Assembly (NCBI GenBank): GCA_010092775.1
Contig: JAADYZ010000478.1
Span: 1-6,346 of the forward strand
Length of the DNA: 6,346 nucleotides
DNA from: Chloroflexota bacterium
GTDB taxonomy: Bacteria; Chloroflexota; Anaerolineae; Aggregatilineales; UBA3940
Reading direction: 5' to 3'
A program made the position numbers and the translations under genes. The notes beneath the pieces are model-generated. The model searched no databases, was not told where the DNA came from, and was given only the letters and a program-made list of their open reading frames with translations. This document shows, piece by piece, positions 1-5,759 of this stretch (positions are counted from its first letter, which is position 1; each line of letters starts with the position of its first letter).

Positions 1-459
1 AGTCAGGGCATCGTAGCCTTCAACGGCGACATACTCTTCAATCCGTTCGGGGTCAATGAAGCCGAAGTTCTCTAGCACAATCTTGTGCTGGCGGCGGAAG
101 AAGGGGGCCGAGGTGTCAATCAAAAGCCGTTCGACGGGTTGGTTCGTGCCGGTCGATTCGACCAGCTCTTCGGCATCGTCAGGCAACACCCGCTGATAGA
201 GGAGTTCCTCTTCCACTCCCTCGGCGTCGACAGCAATGAGAGGCCCAGCCGAGCACAATCCCAGGCAGCCCACACCTTTGGCCTGGCAGGTAGGCTCATG
301 GCCCTTAGCTTCAACCTGCTCTTTAATATTCTTTAGCACGGTATCGCTCTGTAGGCTGAGGCATCCCGCAGCCGTGCACACCCGAATGCTGTGGGTGAAC
401 TGGCGCTGGGCCTCTTGCTCGGTCAGGGCGACTTCGTTGAGTTCTTCGTTTAGGCTCAT
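1..459 (-). CDS. hoxF: HoxF-like NADH-binding diaphorase subunit, N-terminal 153 codons (3' part outside window)
   Basis: This is the start of the flavin- and NAD(H)-binding subunit of a hydrogenase or NADH-dehydrogenase diaphorase; hydride from NADH would pass via FMN to Fe-S clusters. The reading frame is open from the ATG at 459 to the window edge. Residues about 22-105 form a thioredoxin-like [2Fe-2S] domain: C28 and C33 in VCTAAGC, then C65 and C69 in GCLGLCSAGP. The segment from residue 118 (APFFRRQHKIVLENFG, then IDPERIEEY and GYDAL) is the typical entry into the NuoF/HoxF core. The N-terminal ferredoxin domain is found in HoxF and HndC-type proteins but not in plain NuoF, which favours a hydrogenase-type complex. 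The ATG overlaps the hoxE stop as ATGA, and GAGGTG (468-473) lies 8 nt upstream, so translation is coupled. The Rossmann/FMN and 4Fe-4S parts are not in the window, so NuoF or a formate dehydrogenase beta subunit remains possible. Confidence 0.8.
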   Translation of the reverse strand, partial: MSLNEELNEVALTEQEAQRQFTHSIRVCTAAGCLSLQSDTVLKNIKEQVEAKGHEPTCQAKGVGCLGLCSAGPLIAVDAEGVEEELLYQRVLPDDAEELVESTGTNQPVERLLIDTSAPFFRRQHKIVLENFGFIDPERIEEYVAVEGYDALT

Positions 460-953
460 GATTGCAGCACCTCGTCTAATCGGGCGGCGATCTCGTCGGT
501 CTGGACGTTACCTGCTACCGCCCCGTCGATGACGACGGCGGGGGCCAATCCACACGCACCAATGCAGCGCACAGTTGCCAGAGACAAGACACCATCGGCG
601 GTCGTTCCACCAACTTCGACGTCGTAGGTCTGGCTGACCGTCTCGATAATCTCGGGCGCGCCTTTGATGTAGCAGGCTGTGCCGGTGCAAACCGAACAGA
701 TATGGTCACCGGCGGGTTTCATCTGGAAAAAGTGATAAAATGTTGCGACGCCGAGGACTCGGCTAGGGGCAATACTGAGTGAGTCGGCCACAAATGCCAG
801 GGCCTCATCTTCCAGATAGCCAAACGATTCTTGCACCGCGTGGAGCGTTTCAATGAGTGCATCGGTCCGGTAGCCGTTCCGACGCATGGTAGCGACCACG
901 ATCTTCCAACGCTTGTCGTCAGAAGGGGCCTCTACTTGTGCGGGTTTCACCAT
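456..953 (-). CDS. hoxE: HoxE-like [2Fe-2S] subunit of bidirectional hydrogenase diaphorase (NuoE family)
   Basis: A 165-residue thioredoxin-fold [2Fe-2S] protein of the NuoE/HoxE family, which works with HoxF in electron transfer between NADH and the rest of the complex in the cytoplasm. Residues 15-70 form the helical N-terminal domain (LIETLHAVQESFGYL, then PSRVLGVATFYHFF). The cluster ligands are C89 and C94 in CTGTAC and C130 and C134 in CIGAC. The run YHFFQMKP...CTGTACYIKGA reads like cyanobacterial and Chloroflexota HoxE rather than Complex I NuoE. That is a judgement from memory of the families. The frame is open upstream to a GTG at 1061 and has an ATG at 971, but the ATG at 953 has AGGA 9 nt upstream and gives the usual family length. 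The stop overlaps the hoxF start by 4 bp. If the downstream genes are not hoxU/Y/H, the name should fall back to nuoE-like. Confidence 0.85.
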   Translation of the reverse strand: MVKPAQVEAPSDDKRWKIVVATMRRNGYRTDALIETLHAVQESFGYLEDEALAFVADSLSIAPSRVLGVATFYHFFQMKPAGDHICSVCTGTACYIKGAPEIIETVSQTYDVEVGGTTADGVLSLATVRCIGACGLAPAVVIDGAVAGNVQTDEIAARLDEVLQS

Positions 954-962
954 CGTGTTGTA

Positions 963-969
963 TCCTTTC
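963..969 (-). promoter_or_regulatory. Ribosome binding site deciding the hoxE start
   Basis: On the minus strand this reads GAAAGGA, followed by a 9-nt spacer and the ATG at 953. The in-frame alternatives are weaker. The ATG at 971 has only GGGAG about 14 nt upstream, and the GTG at 1061 has no purine-rich site. This supports the 165-residue HoxE. Confidence 0.6.
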
Positions 970-1012
970 ATCTCAGGCCAACATACTCCCACACCGATAC
1001 TACTGAGCGCTT

Positions 1013-1061
1013 TGTCATCCAGACAGTCGGCAATGTCACCCTCTGCGGTGACATTTGTCAC
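1013..1061. promoter_or_regulatory. Cluster of TGTCA half-sites with a perfect 9-bp inverted repeat; candidate hox operator or leader hairpin
   Basis: On the plus strand TGTCA occurs at 1013-1017, 1034-1038 and 1056-1060, at steps of 21 and 22 bp (about two helical turns). The inverse TGACA lies at 1049-1053. AATGTCACC (1032-1040) and GGTGACATT (1047-1055) form a perfect inverted repeat around a 6-bp spacer. GTGACA-TT-TGTCAC (1048-1061) is a second perfect inverted repeat sharing the middle arm. The block lies between the hoxE start and the divergent glycosidase gene, just downstream of a possible hox -10. It could bind a dimeric regulator, or form a hairpin near the 5' end of the hox mRNA. 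No regulator gene is visible in the window, and I cannot assign a regulator family. Confidence 0.5.
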
Positions 1062-1063
1062 TA

Positions 1064-1069
1064 ATTGTA
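1064..1069 (-). promoter_or_regulatory. Possible -10 element of the hoxEF promoter
   Basis: The minus strand reads TACAAT, five of six matches to the sigma-70 consensus. No -35 resembling TTGACA lies 16-18 bp upstream, where the sequence is GC-rich, so an activator would be expected if this is real. Transcription would begin near 1057, giving a leader of about 100 nt that starts with the 1032-1055 inverted repeat. Confidence 0.3.
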
Positions 1070-1078
1070 GAATCTACA
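1066..1078. promoter_or_regulatory. 13-bp palindrome TGTAGA-A-TCTACA, candidate operator
   Basis: TGTAGA (1066-1071) and TCTACA (1073-1078) are perfect inverted arms around a single central base. The palindrome overlaps the TACAAT hexamer read on the minus strand at 1069-1064, which is the best -10 candidate for hoxEF. A site placed there would suit a repressor that blocks polymerase. The symmetry is seen directly; the function is inferred. Confidence 0.4.
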
Positions 1079-1128
1079 CCAAGGCGGGGCCGTCTAAGAC
1101 CATGTAGCAGGCGAGCGGCCCAATTCGC

Positions 1129-1134
1129 TACAAT
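1129..1134 (+). promoter_or_regulatory. Possible -10 element of the GH1-acyltransferase promoter
   Basis: The plus strand reads TACAAT, five of six to the sigma-70 consensus, with no convincing -35 upstream. The predicted start near 1141 leaves about 38 nt before the ATG at 1179. It would exclude the alternative GTG at 1143 as a normal translation start. Confidence 0.35.
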
Positions 1135-1162
1135 CGAAGTGAGTGAATCCAAACCGCACCAC

Positions 1163-1167
1163 GAGGA
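1163..1167 (+). promoter_or_regulatory. Ribosome binding site for the GH1 gene
   Basis: GAGGA lies 11 nt before the ATG at 1179. It supports that start over the in-frame GTG at 1143, which would add 12 residues before the usual GH1 N-terminus. Confidence 0.5.
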
Positions 1168-1178
1168 CACATCCACAT

Positions 1179-2534
1179 ATGGCTGAGGCAACACATCACT
1201 TTCCATCTGACTTCGAGTGGGGCACGGCAACCTCTGCCCATCAGGTTGAGGGCGATAACAGCAACAACGATTGGTGGGAATGGGAACAGCGCAAGAACGG
1301 CAAAGTACATGGGGATGTGTCGTCGGCTAAGGCCTGTGATTGGTGGGCAGGCCGCGCCGAAGAAGACATCCAACGCATGGCGGAGCTGAAGACCAGCACA
1401 CACCGCCTGTCGATTGAATGGAGCCGCCTGGAGCCGGAACCGGGACAGTTCGACAACGCCGCCTTCGACCGCTACCGTGAGATCATCAAGACGATGCGCT
1501 CAGCGGGCATTACCCCCCTGGTGACCCTGCACCACTTCACCACCCCCATCTGGGTTGCTGCGCAGGGCGGCTGGTTGCAGTCCGATGCGCCAAAGACCTT
1601 CGCTGCTTTCGTCGAGCGAGCAGTGGGCAATCTGTCTGATCTGGTTGACCGCTGGTGCACCATCAACGAGCCCAATGTCTACAGTACGAACAGCTTCTTC
1701 CTGGGTGGTTGGCCGCCCGGCAAAGCCGGGATCAACGACTACTATGCTGCGCTGTTCAATCTGCTGGAAGCGCATGCCCGCAGTTATGACATCATCCACG
1801 ATCAACAGCCGAACGCGCAGGTTGGGCTGGCCAAGCATATGGTCTATTACCACCCGCGTTCGATCAGCCCGCTGGATGGACAGGTCAACCGCATCGTCGA
1901 TCGCCAGTTCAATGGCATCACGCTGACGGCCCTGGCAAAAGGACGATGGGAACCCCTGGTGGGAAAGAAAGTCGGTGTGGATAAGTGGCGTAACACGCTG
2001 GACTGGATTGGCCTGAACTACTATATGCGCCACAATACCTTCTTCGATGTCTCGAATCTCTCCGGTCTGGGCATTGGCTACGGGCCGCGCCCCGCTGAGG
2101 AACACGGCCCCGGCGGATGGGGCGAGTTCTATCCGGATGGGCTGTTCGAGTGCATCAAGCGGCTGCATCGCAGCTTAAATCTACCCATCTACATTACTGA
2201 GAACGGTCTTCCCGACGAACGCGATCGTAAGCGCCCACGCATTATGCTCGAGTACATCCGCCGCGTTTGGACTGCCGTAATGCACAACTATCCGGTCAAA
2301 GGCTACTACTACTGGAGCCTGCTGGATAACTTCGAGTGGGCAGAGGGCTACGATCCAGAATTCCGATTTGGCCTCTACGAAGTTGACTTCGAGACGCAAG
2401 AGCGGACGCTCAAGCCGTCTGGCGAACTCTATGGCAAGATCGCCGAGAGCAACAGCATCAGCAGTGAGATGGTTCGGAAATCCGCGCCGGAGGCGATGGA
2501 CAGCCTCTTCCCCGGAGGACTGGGCGGCTCGTGA
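1179..2534 (+). CDS. Glycoside hydrolase family 1 beta-glycosidase
   Basis: A 451-residue single-domain (beta/alpha)8 retaining beta-glycosidase, which would hydrolyse terminal beta-glucosyl or beta-galactosyl residues. The N-terminal signature runs from FPSDFEWGTATSAHQVEG, with the glycon-binding Q22. The acid/base is E164 in CTINEP and the nucleophile is E341 in ITENG. H119, N163, Y282 (in GLNYY) and W379/E386/W387 in WSLLDNFEW complete the usual glycon site. E386-W387 and the lack of the S-x-x-K-x-Y motif argue against a 6-phospho-beta-glucosidase. There is no signal peptide, so it is probably cytoplasmic. A tail of about 30 residues follows the fold (from IAESNSISSE) and ends glycine-rich. 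The gene overlaps the acyltransferase by 4 bp (GTGA), which suggests a shared transcript and perhaps a lipid-linked substrate. Family assignment is firm; substrate is unknown. The alternative start is the GTG at 1143. Confidence 0.93.
   Translation: MAEATHHFPSDFEWGTATSAHQVEGDNSNNDWWEWEQRKNGKVHGDVSSAKACDWWAGRAEEDIQRMAELKTSTHRLSIEWSRLEPEPGQFDNAAFDRYREIIKTMRSAGITPLVTLHHFTTPIWVAAQGGWLQSDAPKTFAAFVERAVGNLSDLVDRWCTINEPNVYSTNSFFLGGWPPGKAGINDYYAALFNLLEAHARSYDIIHDQQPNAQVGLAKHMVYYHPRSISPLDGQVNRIVDRQFNGITLTALAKGRWEPLVGKKVGVDKWRNTLDWIGLNYYMRHNTFFDVSNLSGLGIGYGPRPAEEHGPGGWGEFYPDGLFECIKRLHRSLNLPIYITENGLPDERDRKRPRIMLEYIRRVWTAVMHNYPVKGYYYWSLLDNFEWAEGYDPEFRFGLYEVDFETQERTLKPSGELYGKIAESNSISSEMVRKSAPEAMDSLFPGGLGGS
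2514..2519 (+). promoter_or_regulatory. Ribosome binding site deciding the acyltransferase GTG start
   Basis: GGAGGA sits inside the end of the GH1 gene, 11 nt before the GTG at 2531. The in-frame ATG at 2594 has no such site. This favours the overlapping GTG start and translational coupling. Confidence 0.6.
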
Positions 2535-3415
2535 ACGGCGCGGATGCGCGCGAGCGGCTGGACCGTCTGACGCAAATCAACCGCGATGATCTGATGAAGT
2601 CTTTCAAATTGAATCGGGTGCCGCTGCTCAGCCCTCTGCTGAAGCCTGCCCTGTGGGCTTCAGCGCGTCAGTTCTCGCGAATCATCCTGGAATATGATCA
2701 AACTGTTAGAGAGCGCGGCTTCCAAGCTGCGGCCCAGTTTATCCTCGATTGGGCCACTAGCAGCGTCACTGTTCACGGGGCCGACCACATTCCTTCCAGC
2801 GGCCCAGCGCTGATCGTCAGCAATCACCCTGGCCTGAGCGATACGGTGGCGCTGTTCGCCCAGATCGAACGGACCGACCTCCGCACGATAGCGGCCAAAC
2901 GCCCTTTTCTAGACGCGCTCGCGCATGTGCATCCCTATTTGATCGTGCTGGATGAGGACGACGAGCGTTCCGGGGTGACGGTGTTAAAGCAAGCCACTGC
3001 CTATTTGAGATCGGGGGGGCTGGTGGTGACCTTCCCCAATGGACGGATCGAACCCGACCCGCTCACCATGAGCGGTGCGATTGAGGCCCTGTCGGGATGG
3101 TCCGAGAGTTTGGCTCTATTTGTGCGGCGTGTCCCAGACCTGCTTGTTGTCCCGGCGATGGTGGGCGGGGTGATTTCGGCGCGGGCCCTGCAACATCCGG
3201 TCACCTGGCTCTATCGGGACCCCAAGCAGCGTGATTGGGCCGCCGCAACCATACAGTTTTCCAGCGAGCGGCTGCGTCGGGTACCAGTTGTTGTGGCATT
3301 CAGTCAAGCCTTGCCAGCCTCACAGCTCGCCAGCCTGAGCCGTGAGGAGCTAATTGCGACCATTACCGGCCAGGTCGCTGGATTAATGCGGCAATATGCG
3401 CAGGCCAGACCCTAG
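2531..3415 (+). CDS. PlsC/LPLAT-like acyltransferase
   Basis: A 294-residue protein of the glycerolipid acyltransferase superfamily, likely acting at the cytoplasmic membrane face to move an acyl chain onto a hydroxyl of a lipid or lipid precursor. Motif I is NHPGLSD, with catalytic H99-x4-D104, preceded by a beta strand (PALIVSNH). The AAKRPFLDAL stretch (121-130) is near where motif II is expected. Motif III is FPNGRIEPD (168-176), where the usual glutamate of FPEG is N170; E174 is close by. A late hydrophobic strand (LLVVPAMVGG) corresponds to motif IV (V/I-P). There is no clear transmembrane helix, though residues 30-55 could form an amphipathic membrane contact. Length is slightly above a typical PlsC because of an extra N-terminal helical region. 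The acyl acceptor cannot be told from sequence, and housekeeping PlsC is not the best match. The GTG start overlaps the GH1 stop. The stop codon overlaps that of the convergent GAF gene. Confidence 0.82.
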   Translation: MNGADARERLDRLTQINRDDLMKSFKLNRVPLLSPLLKPALWASARQFSRIILEYDQTVRERGFQAAAQFILDWATSSVTVHGADHIPSSGPALIVSNHPGLSDTVALFAQIERTDLRTIAAKRPFLDALAHVHPYLIVLDEDDERSGVTVLKQATAYLRSGGLVVTFPNGRIEPDPLTMSGAIEALSGWSESLALFVRRVPDLLVVPAMVGGVISARALQHPVTWLYRDPKQRDWAAATIQFSSERLRRVPVVVAFSQALPASQLASLSREELIATITGQVAGLMRQYAQARP

Positions 3416-4308
3416 TCCTTGGGTGGCTCGTCCTGCTCGCGATCACGTTTGCGTTCACGGACCTGGCGAGCCAGGCTCTCCAAAGCGCGGAAGTACTCCG
3501 AGTCAGTGATCTCTGATACTTGCTGCGTGATGTTATCGGGATCGACCTGAATACGCAGACGTACCAGCTCACGTTTCGCCTGGGCCAACTCATCTTGCAC
3601 GCGGCCAAAGATCTGGGCGTTCTCAATCGCGATGGCGGCTTGCGTCCCAAAAGCGGTGAGGATCGGCACGCCACGCTCATGGAAGACGGCTTCTCTCAGC
3701 CGGTTGTCGGCGTAAAGAACCCCTACATTCTTCCCGACTAGCTTGAGCGGAATGCAGACAATCGAGCGGAGTTGCTGCACCATGATGCTCTCAGAGTTGG
3801 TGTAGCGATCATCCGAAATGGCGTTGGTCGTGATGATCGCGTGGCCGCTCTCCAGCGCCTCATTGATAATGGTACGGCTGAACTGCACCTCATCGCTTGG
3901 GATGGTCTCTTCTTGCCAGTTGCGCGCAGCCCGCACTTCGAGGTTATGCCGTTCATTGTAAAGCATGAGGTAGGCGCGCTGCGCCCCGGTCAGGCTGACC
4001 ACCGTATCCATGAGCGCTTCTAACACTTCTTCCAAACTCAGAGATTGGGTGATAATGGCCGTCGTCTTGACCAGCTCGCCCAACTGATTTGACTCGGTGA
4101 TCAACACACTGCCACTGTCGCTGATCCGCTGAGAGGTCGAACGCAGCTTGTCAACCGCCTTGTTGAGATGATAGGAGGGCTGAATGCCCTTGTCGGCAAA
4201 GGTCTGATATAGGACCGACAGCACCTCTTCAATCTGGCGGATGTCCTTTTCCAGCCGTTGAATGCTGTTGTCCAAAACTTCGGCACTTGATTGTTGATTA
4301 TCGTCCAT
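3412..4308 (-). CDS. Stand-alone GAF-domain protein with coiled-coil flanks
   Basis: A 298-residue cytoplasmic protein with one GAF domain at about 91-232. Its core strands are AQRAYLMLYN, LEVRAARN, the IINEALESGHAIIT helix and strand, RSIVCIPLKLVGKNVGVLYADN, and the closing helix AFGTQAAIAIENA. GAF domains bind small ligands such as cyclic nucleotides or mediate dimerisation. No cyclase, kinase, phosphatase or DNA-binding domain is present. Residues 12-90 are predicted helical or coiled-coil and 232-256 form a charged helix. After a short break comes a helix around EITDSEYFRALESLARQVRERK and a highly charged tail. This may be a signalling partner that acts on a separate output protein. AGGGA lies 7 nt before the ATG, and a plausible promoter lies about 30 bp upstream. 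The gene ends tail-to-tail with the acyltransferase. The GAF call is secure; the ligand and role are unknown. Confidence 0.85.
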   Translation of the reverse strand: MDDNQQSSAEVLDNSIQRLEKDIRQIEEVLSVLYQTFADKGIQPSYHLNKAVDKLRSTSQRISDSGSVLITESNQLGELVKTTAIITQSLSLEEVLEALMDTVVSLTGAQRAYLMLYNERHNLEVRAARNWQEETIPSDEVQFSRTIINEALESGHAIITTNAISDDRYTNSESIMVQQLRSIVCIPLKLVGKNVGVLYADNRLREAVFHERGVPILTAFGTQAAIAIENAQIFGRVQDELAQAKRELVRLRIQVDPDNITQQVSEITDSEYFRALESLARQVRERKRDREQDEPPKD

Positions 4309-4339
4309 AATGGCTTCCCTACGCTGCTAGAGTCACATC

Positions 4340-4368
4340 ATTGTACTGGCAAGTGCAGCATAGGTCCA
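4340..4368 (-). promoter_or_regulatory. Predicted sigma-70-type promoter of the GAF gene
   Basis: On the minus strand TGGACC (4368-4363, four of six to TTGACA) is followed by a 17-bp spacer and TACAAT (4345-4340, five of six to TATAAT). Transcription would start near 4333, about 25 nt before the ATG at 4308. It lies in the 83-bp gap after the serine hydrolase gene, so the GAF gene can be transcribed independently. Confidence 0.5.
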
Positions 4369-4391
4369 CCATCCGGACTGAAATCAATCGA

Positions 4392-5633
4392 CTATTGTGC
4401 TGCGCTGGCGGCCGCAGCTTGACGCCGTTTGCGCAGCATCCCCCGCAGCAAGGTGACCAAGAAGCTGACTATGATCGTCATCACCGCGAGAACGACAATC
4501 GAAATCCAAATCGGAAGTGTTGAGCCGGGCAGCCGCTCAAAATCGCCGCTGGCGATGTTCTCTGCAAGCTGTTCGCTGGCTTCGGTGGCCGGTAGTTGGA
4601 TTTCGAACGGTGGACGGTAGATGATCTCGTTGCTGATCACAGCAATCACGAGGCCTTGATTGGGATAGTATGCCAAATCGGCGTTGCCGCCCAGGCCGCC
4701 ACCATTGTGGGTAACGCGCGTCCCCAGGTCGGTCTCGATGACGCTCCAGCCGTAGCCATAGAAGCTGTTGCCCCCCTCAGAAACGTGTGGGGTCATCATC
4801 AAGTCAACGGCGTCAGCGGAGAGAATCGTCTCACTGCGCAGCGCCTCGATGTAGCGGAAGTGATCCATCGGAGTCGAGAGTACCCCTCCGTTACCCATGA
4901 TGCCCCAATAGGGACCGGGGAAGCTCGTCGGCACCCCTGCGACCCGGCCATTAACGTAGCCCGTTGCCAAATCGCGATCGGCATAACGGGCTTCGTCATC
5001 CCAAAAACCGGTCGAGGTCATCCCGGCAGGCTCGAAGACCTTCTCCATCATATAGGCTTGAAAGTCTTGGCCGGAGACCTCCTGCACAATGATCGCGAGC
5101 AAGGTGTAGCCGCTGTTGGAATACTCGTAGAGCTGGCCGGGTTGGCGGGCCAGGGGCAGCGCGTAGATCGCCTCAACCGCTTGTTCGTAAGTCATGGGGC
5201 TGAGGTCATCTTGAAAATGCGATTGACTGAAGCCAGCGGTGTGCGTCAGCAGGTGATGAATGGTAATAGCCCGCTTGTCTTCGGGTAGCCCTTCTAGATG
5301 GTCGCTGATCGAGTCCTGTACATCGAGCAGGCCATCTTCTTGCAAGGTCATGATGGCGGCGGCGGTGAACTGCTTACTGATCGATCCGCTGAGGAAGACG
5401 GTCTCCGAGGTGTTGAGGGTACCCGCCTCTTGATCGGCTAACCCGTAGCCCTCCCTGAGCAGCACATCACCAAACTGCGCCACGACGACCGATCCATTGA
5501 AGCCATTTTCGGCCAGCCGATCAAAGTAGCGCTCCACGTCGTCGGCCAGAGTACTCACCGACTGCGCTCTGGCGCTGACACCTAACAGTATTGCGCTGGC
5601 AATTCCAAGGAGAATTCCAAGACTCCGAGGCAT
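4392..5633 (-). CDS. Membrane-anchored serine hydrolase, beta-lactamase/class C family
   Basis: A 413-residue serine hydrolase of the beta-lactamase-related (class C, AmpC/esterase/D,D-peptidase-like) superfamily. Residues 1-23 look like a signal peptide: hydrophobic LGILLGIASAILLGV, then ARA before a likely cleavage. The catalytic motifs are S84-I-S-K87 (SxxK), Y171-S-N173 (YxN) and H309-N-G311, the HxG form in place of the KTG of true beta-lactamases. LTHTAGF (129-135) is also typical. Residues about 374-397 form a single transmembrane helix followed by RKRR, so the catalytic domain should lie outside the cell with a short cytoplasmic tail. The substrate could be an ester, amide or peptidoglycan peptide; the sequence does not prove antibiotic resistance. 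GGGAGGG lies 5 nt before the ATG. The gene is flanked by the E2 terminator upstream and the GAF promoter downstream, so it is probably its own unit. Confidence 0.9.
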   Translation of the reverse strand: MPRSLGILLGIASAILLGVSARAQSVSTLADDVERYFDRLAENGFNGSVVVAQFGDVLLREGYGLADQEAGTLNTSETVFLSGSISKQFTAAAIMTLQEDGLLDVQDSISDHLEGLPEDKRAITIHHLLTHTAGFSQSHFQDDLSPMTYEQAVEAIYALPLARQPGQLYEYSNSGYTLLAIIVQEVSGQDFQAYMMEKVFEPAGMTSTGFWDDEARYADRDLATGYVNGRVAGVPTSFPGPYWGIMGNGGVLSTPMDHFRYIEALRSETILSADAVDLMMTPHVSEGGNSFYGYGWSVIETDLGTRVTHNGGGLGGNADLAYYPNQGLVIAVISNEIIYRPPFEIQLPATEASEQLAENIASGDFERLPGSTLPIWISIVVLAVMTIIVSFLVTLLRGMLRKRRQAAAASAAQ

Positions 5634-5684
5634 GTTTGCCCTCCCTCAGTGCTCTTCTGGTTACGATCTACAGTCCATACGCCT

Positions 5685-5714
5685 AGGATAAGCTAAGCGT
5701 TGCACGAGAATCAA
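5685..5714 (-). promoter_or_regulatory. Weak candidate promoter of the serine hydrolase gene
   Basis: On the minus strand TTGATT (5714-5709, four of six) is followed by an 18-bp spacer and TATCCT (5690-5685, four of six). It overlaps the T-tract of the E2 terminator. The 126-bp gap offers no better pair, so this is only a candidate; transcription would start about 45-50 nt before the ATG. Confidence 0.28.
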
Positions 5715-5739
5715 AAACAGCCCACCCAAAGGCGGACTG
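5713..5739 (-). terminator. Intrinsic terminator after the E2 gene
   Basis: On the minus strand CAGTCCGCC (5739-5731) pairs with GGTGGGCTG (5726-5718) across a 4-nt loop, giving a 9-bp stem with two G-U wobbles. It is followed directly by TTTTT (5717-5713). It lies about 20 nt after the E2 stop codon and should separate the E2 transcript from the serine hydrolase gene. Confidence 0.8.
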
Positions 5740-5759
5740 CCAAGTTCAGACGGGTTGAT

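Noticed and set aside
954..1061. Extension of hoxE to the in-frame GTG at 1061 (201 residues)
   Set aside because: It has no Shine-Dalgarno, the added 36 residues are unlike HoxE N-termini, and it runs through the inverted repeats. The ATG at 953 has a good site.
831..1107. Plus-strand open frames over the hoxE 5' end and leader
   Set aside because: They are antisense to the well-supported hoxE and have no domain or ribosome binding site evidence.
1143..1178. Extension of the GH1 gene to the GTG at 1143
   Set aside because: The added 12 residues are outside the GH1 fold, and GAGGA supports the ATG at 1179. A -10 at 1129-1134 would also start transcription at about 1141.
1500..2168. A 222-codon open frame on the minus strand
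   Set aside because: It is antisense to the core of the GH1 gene, with no domain or ribosome binding site evidence.
4360..4380. Short inverted repeat (GTCC/GGAC) after the serine hydrolase gene as a terminator
   Set aside because: The stem is only about 4 bp and no T-tract follows on the minus strand. The same bases fit the GAF promoter -35 better.
4596..5288. A 230-codon open frame on the plus strand
   Set aside because: It lies entirely antisense to the serine hydrolase gene, which has all catalytic motifs. Its translation shows no recognisable domain, so it is a shadow of codon bias.
4392..5633. Calling the serine hydrolase an antibiotic-resistance beta-lactamase
   Set aside because: The third motif is HNG rather than KTG, and the membrane anchor and family breadth fit an esterase or peptidase equally well.
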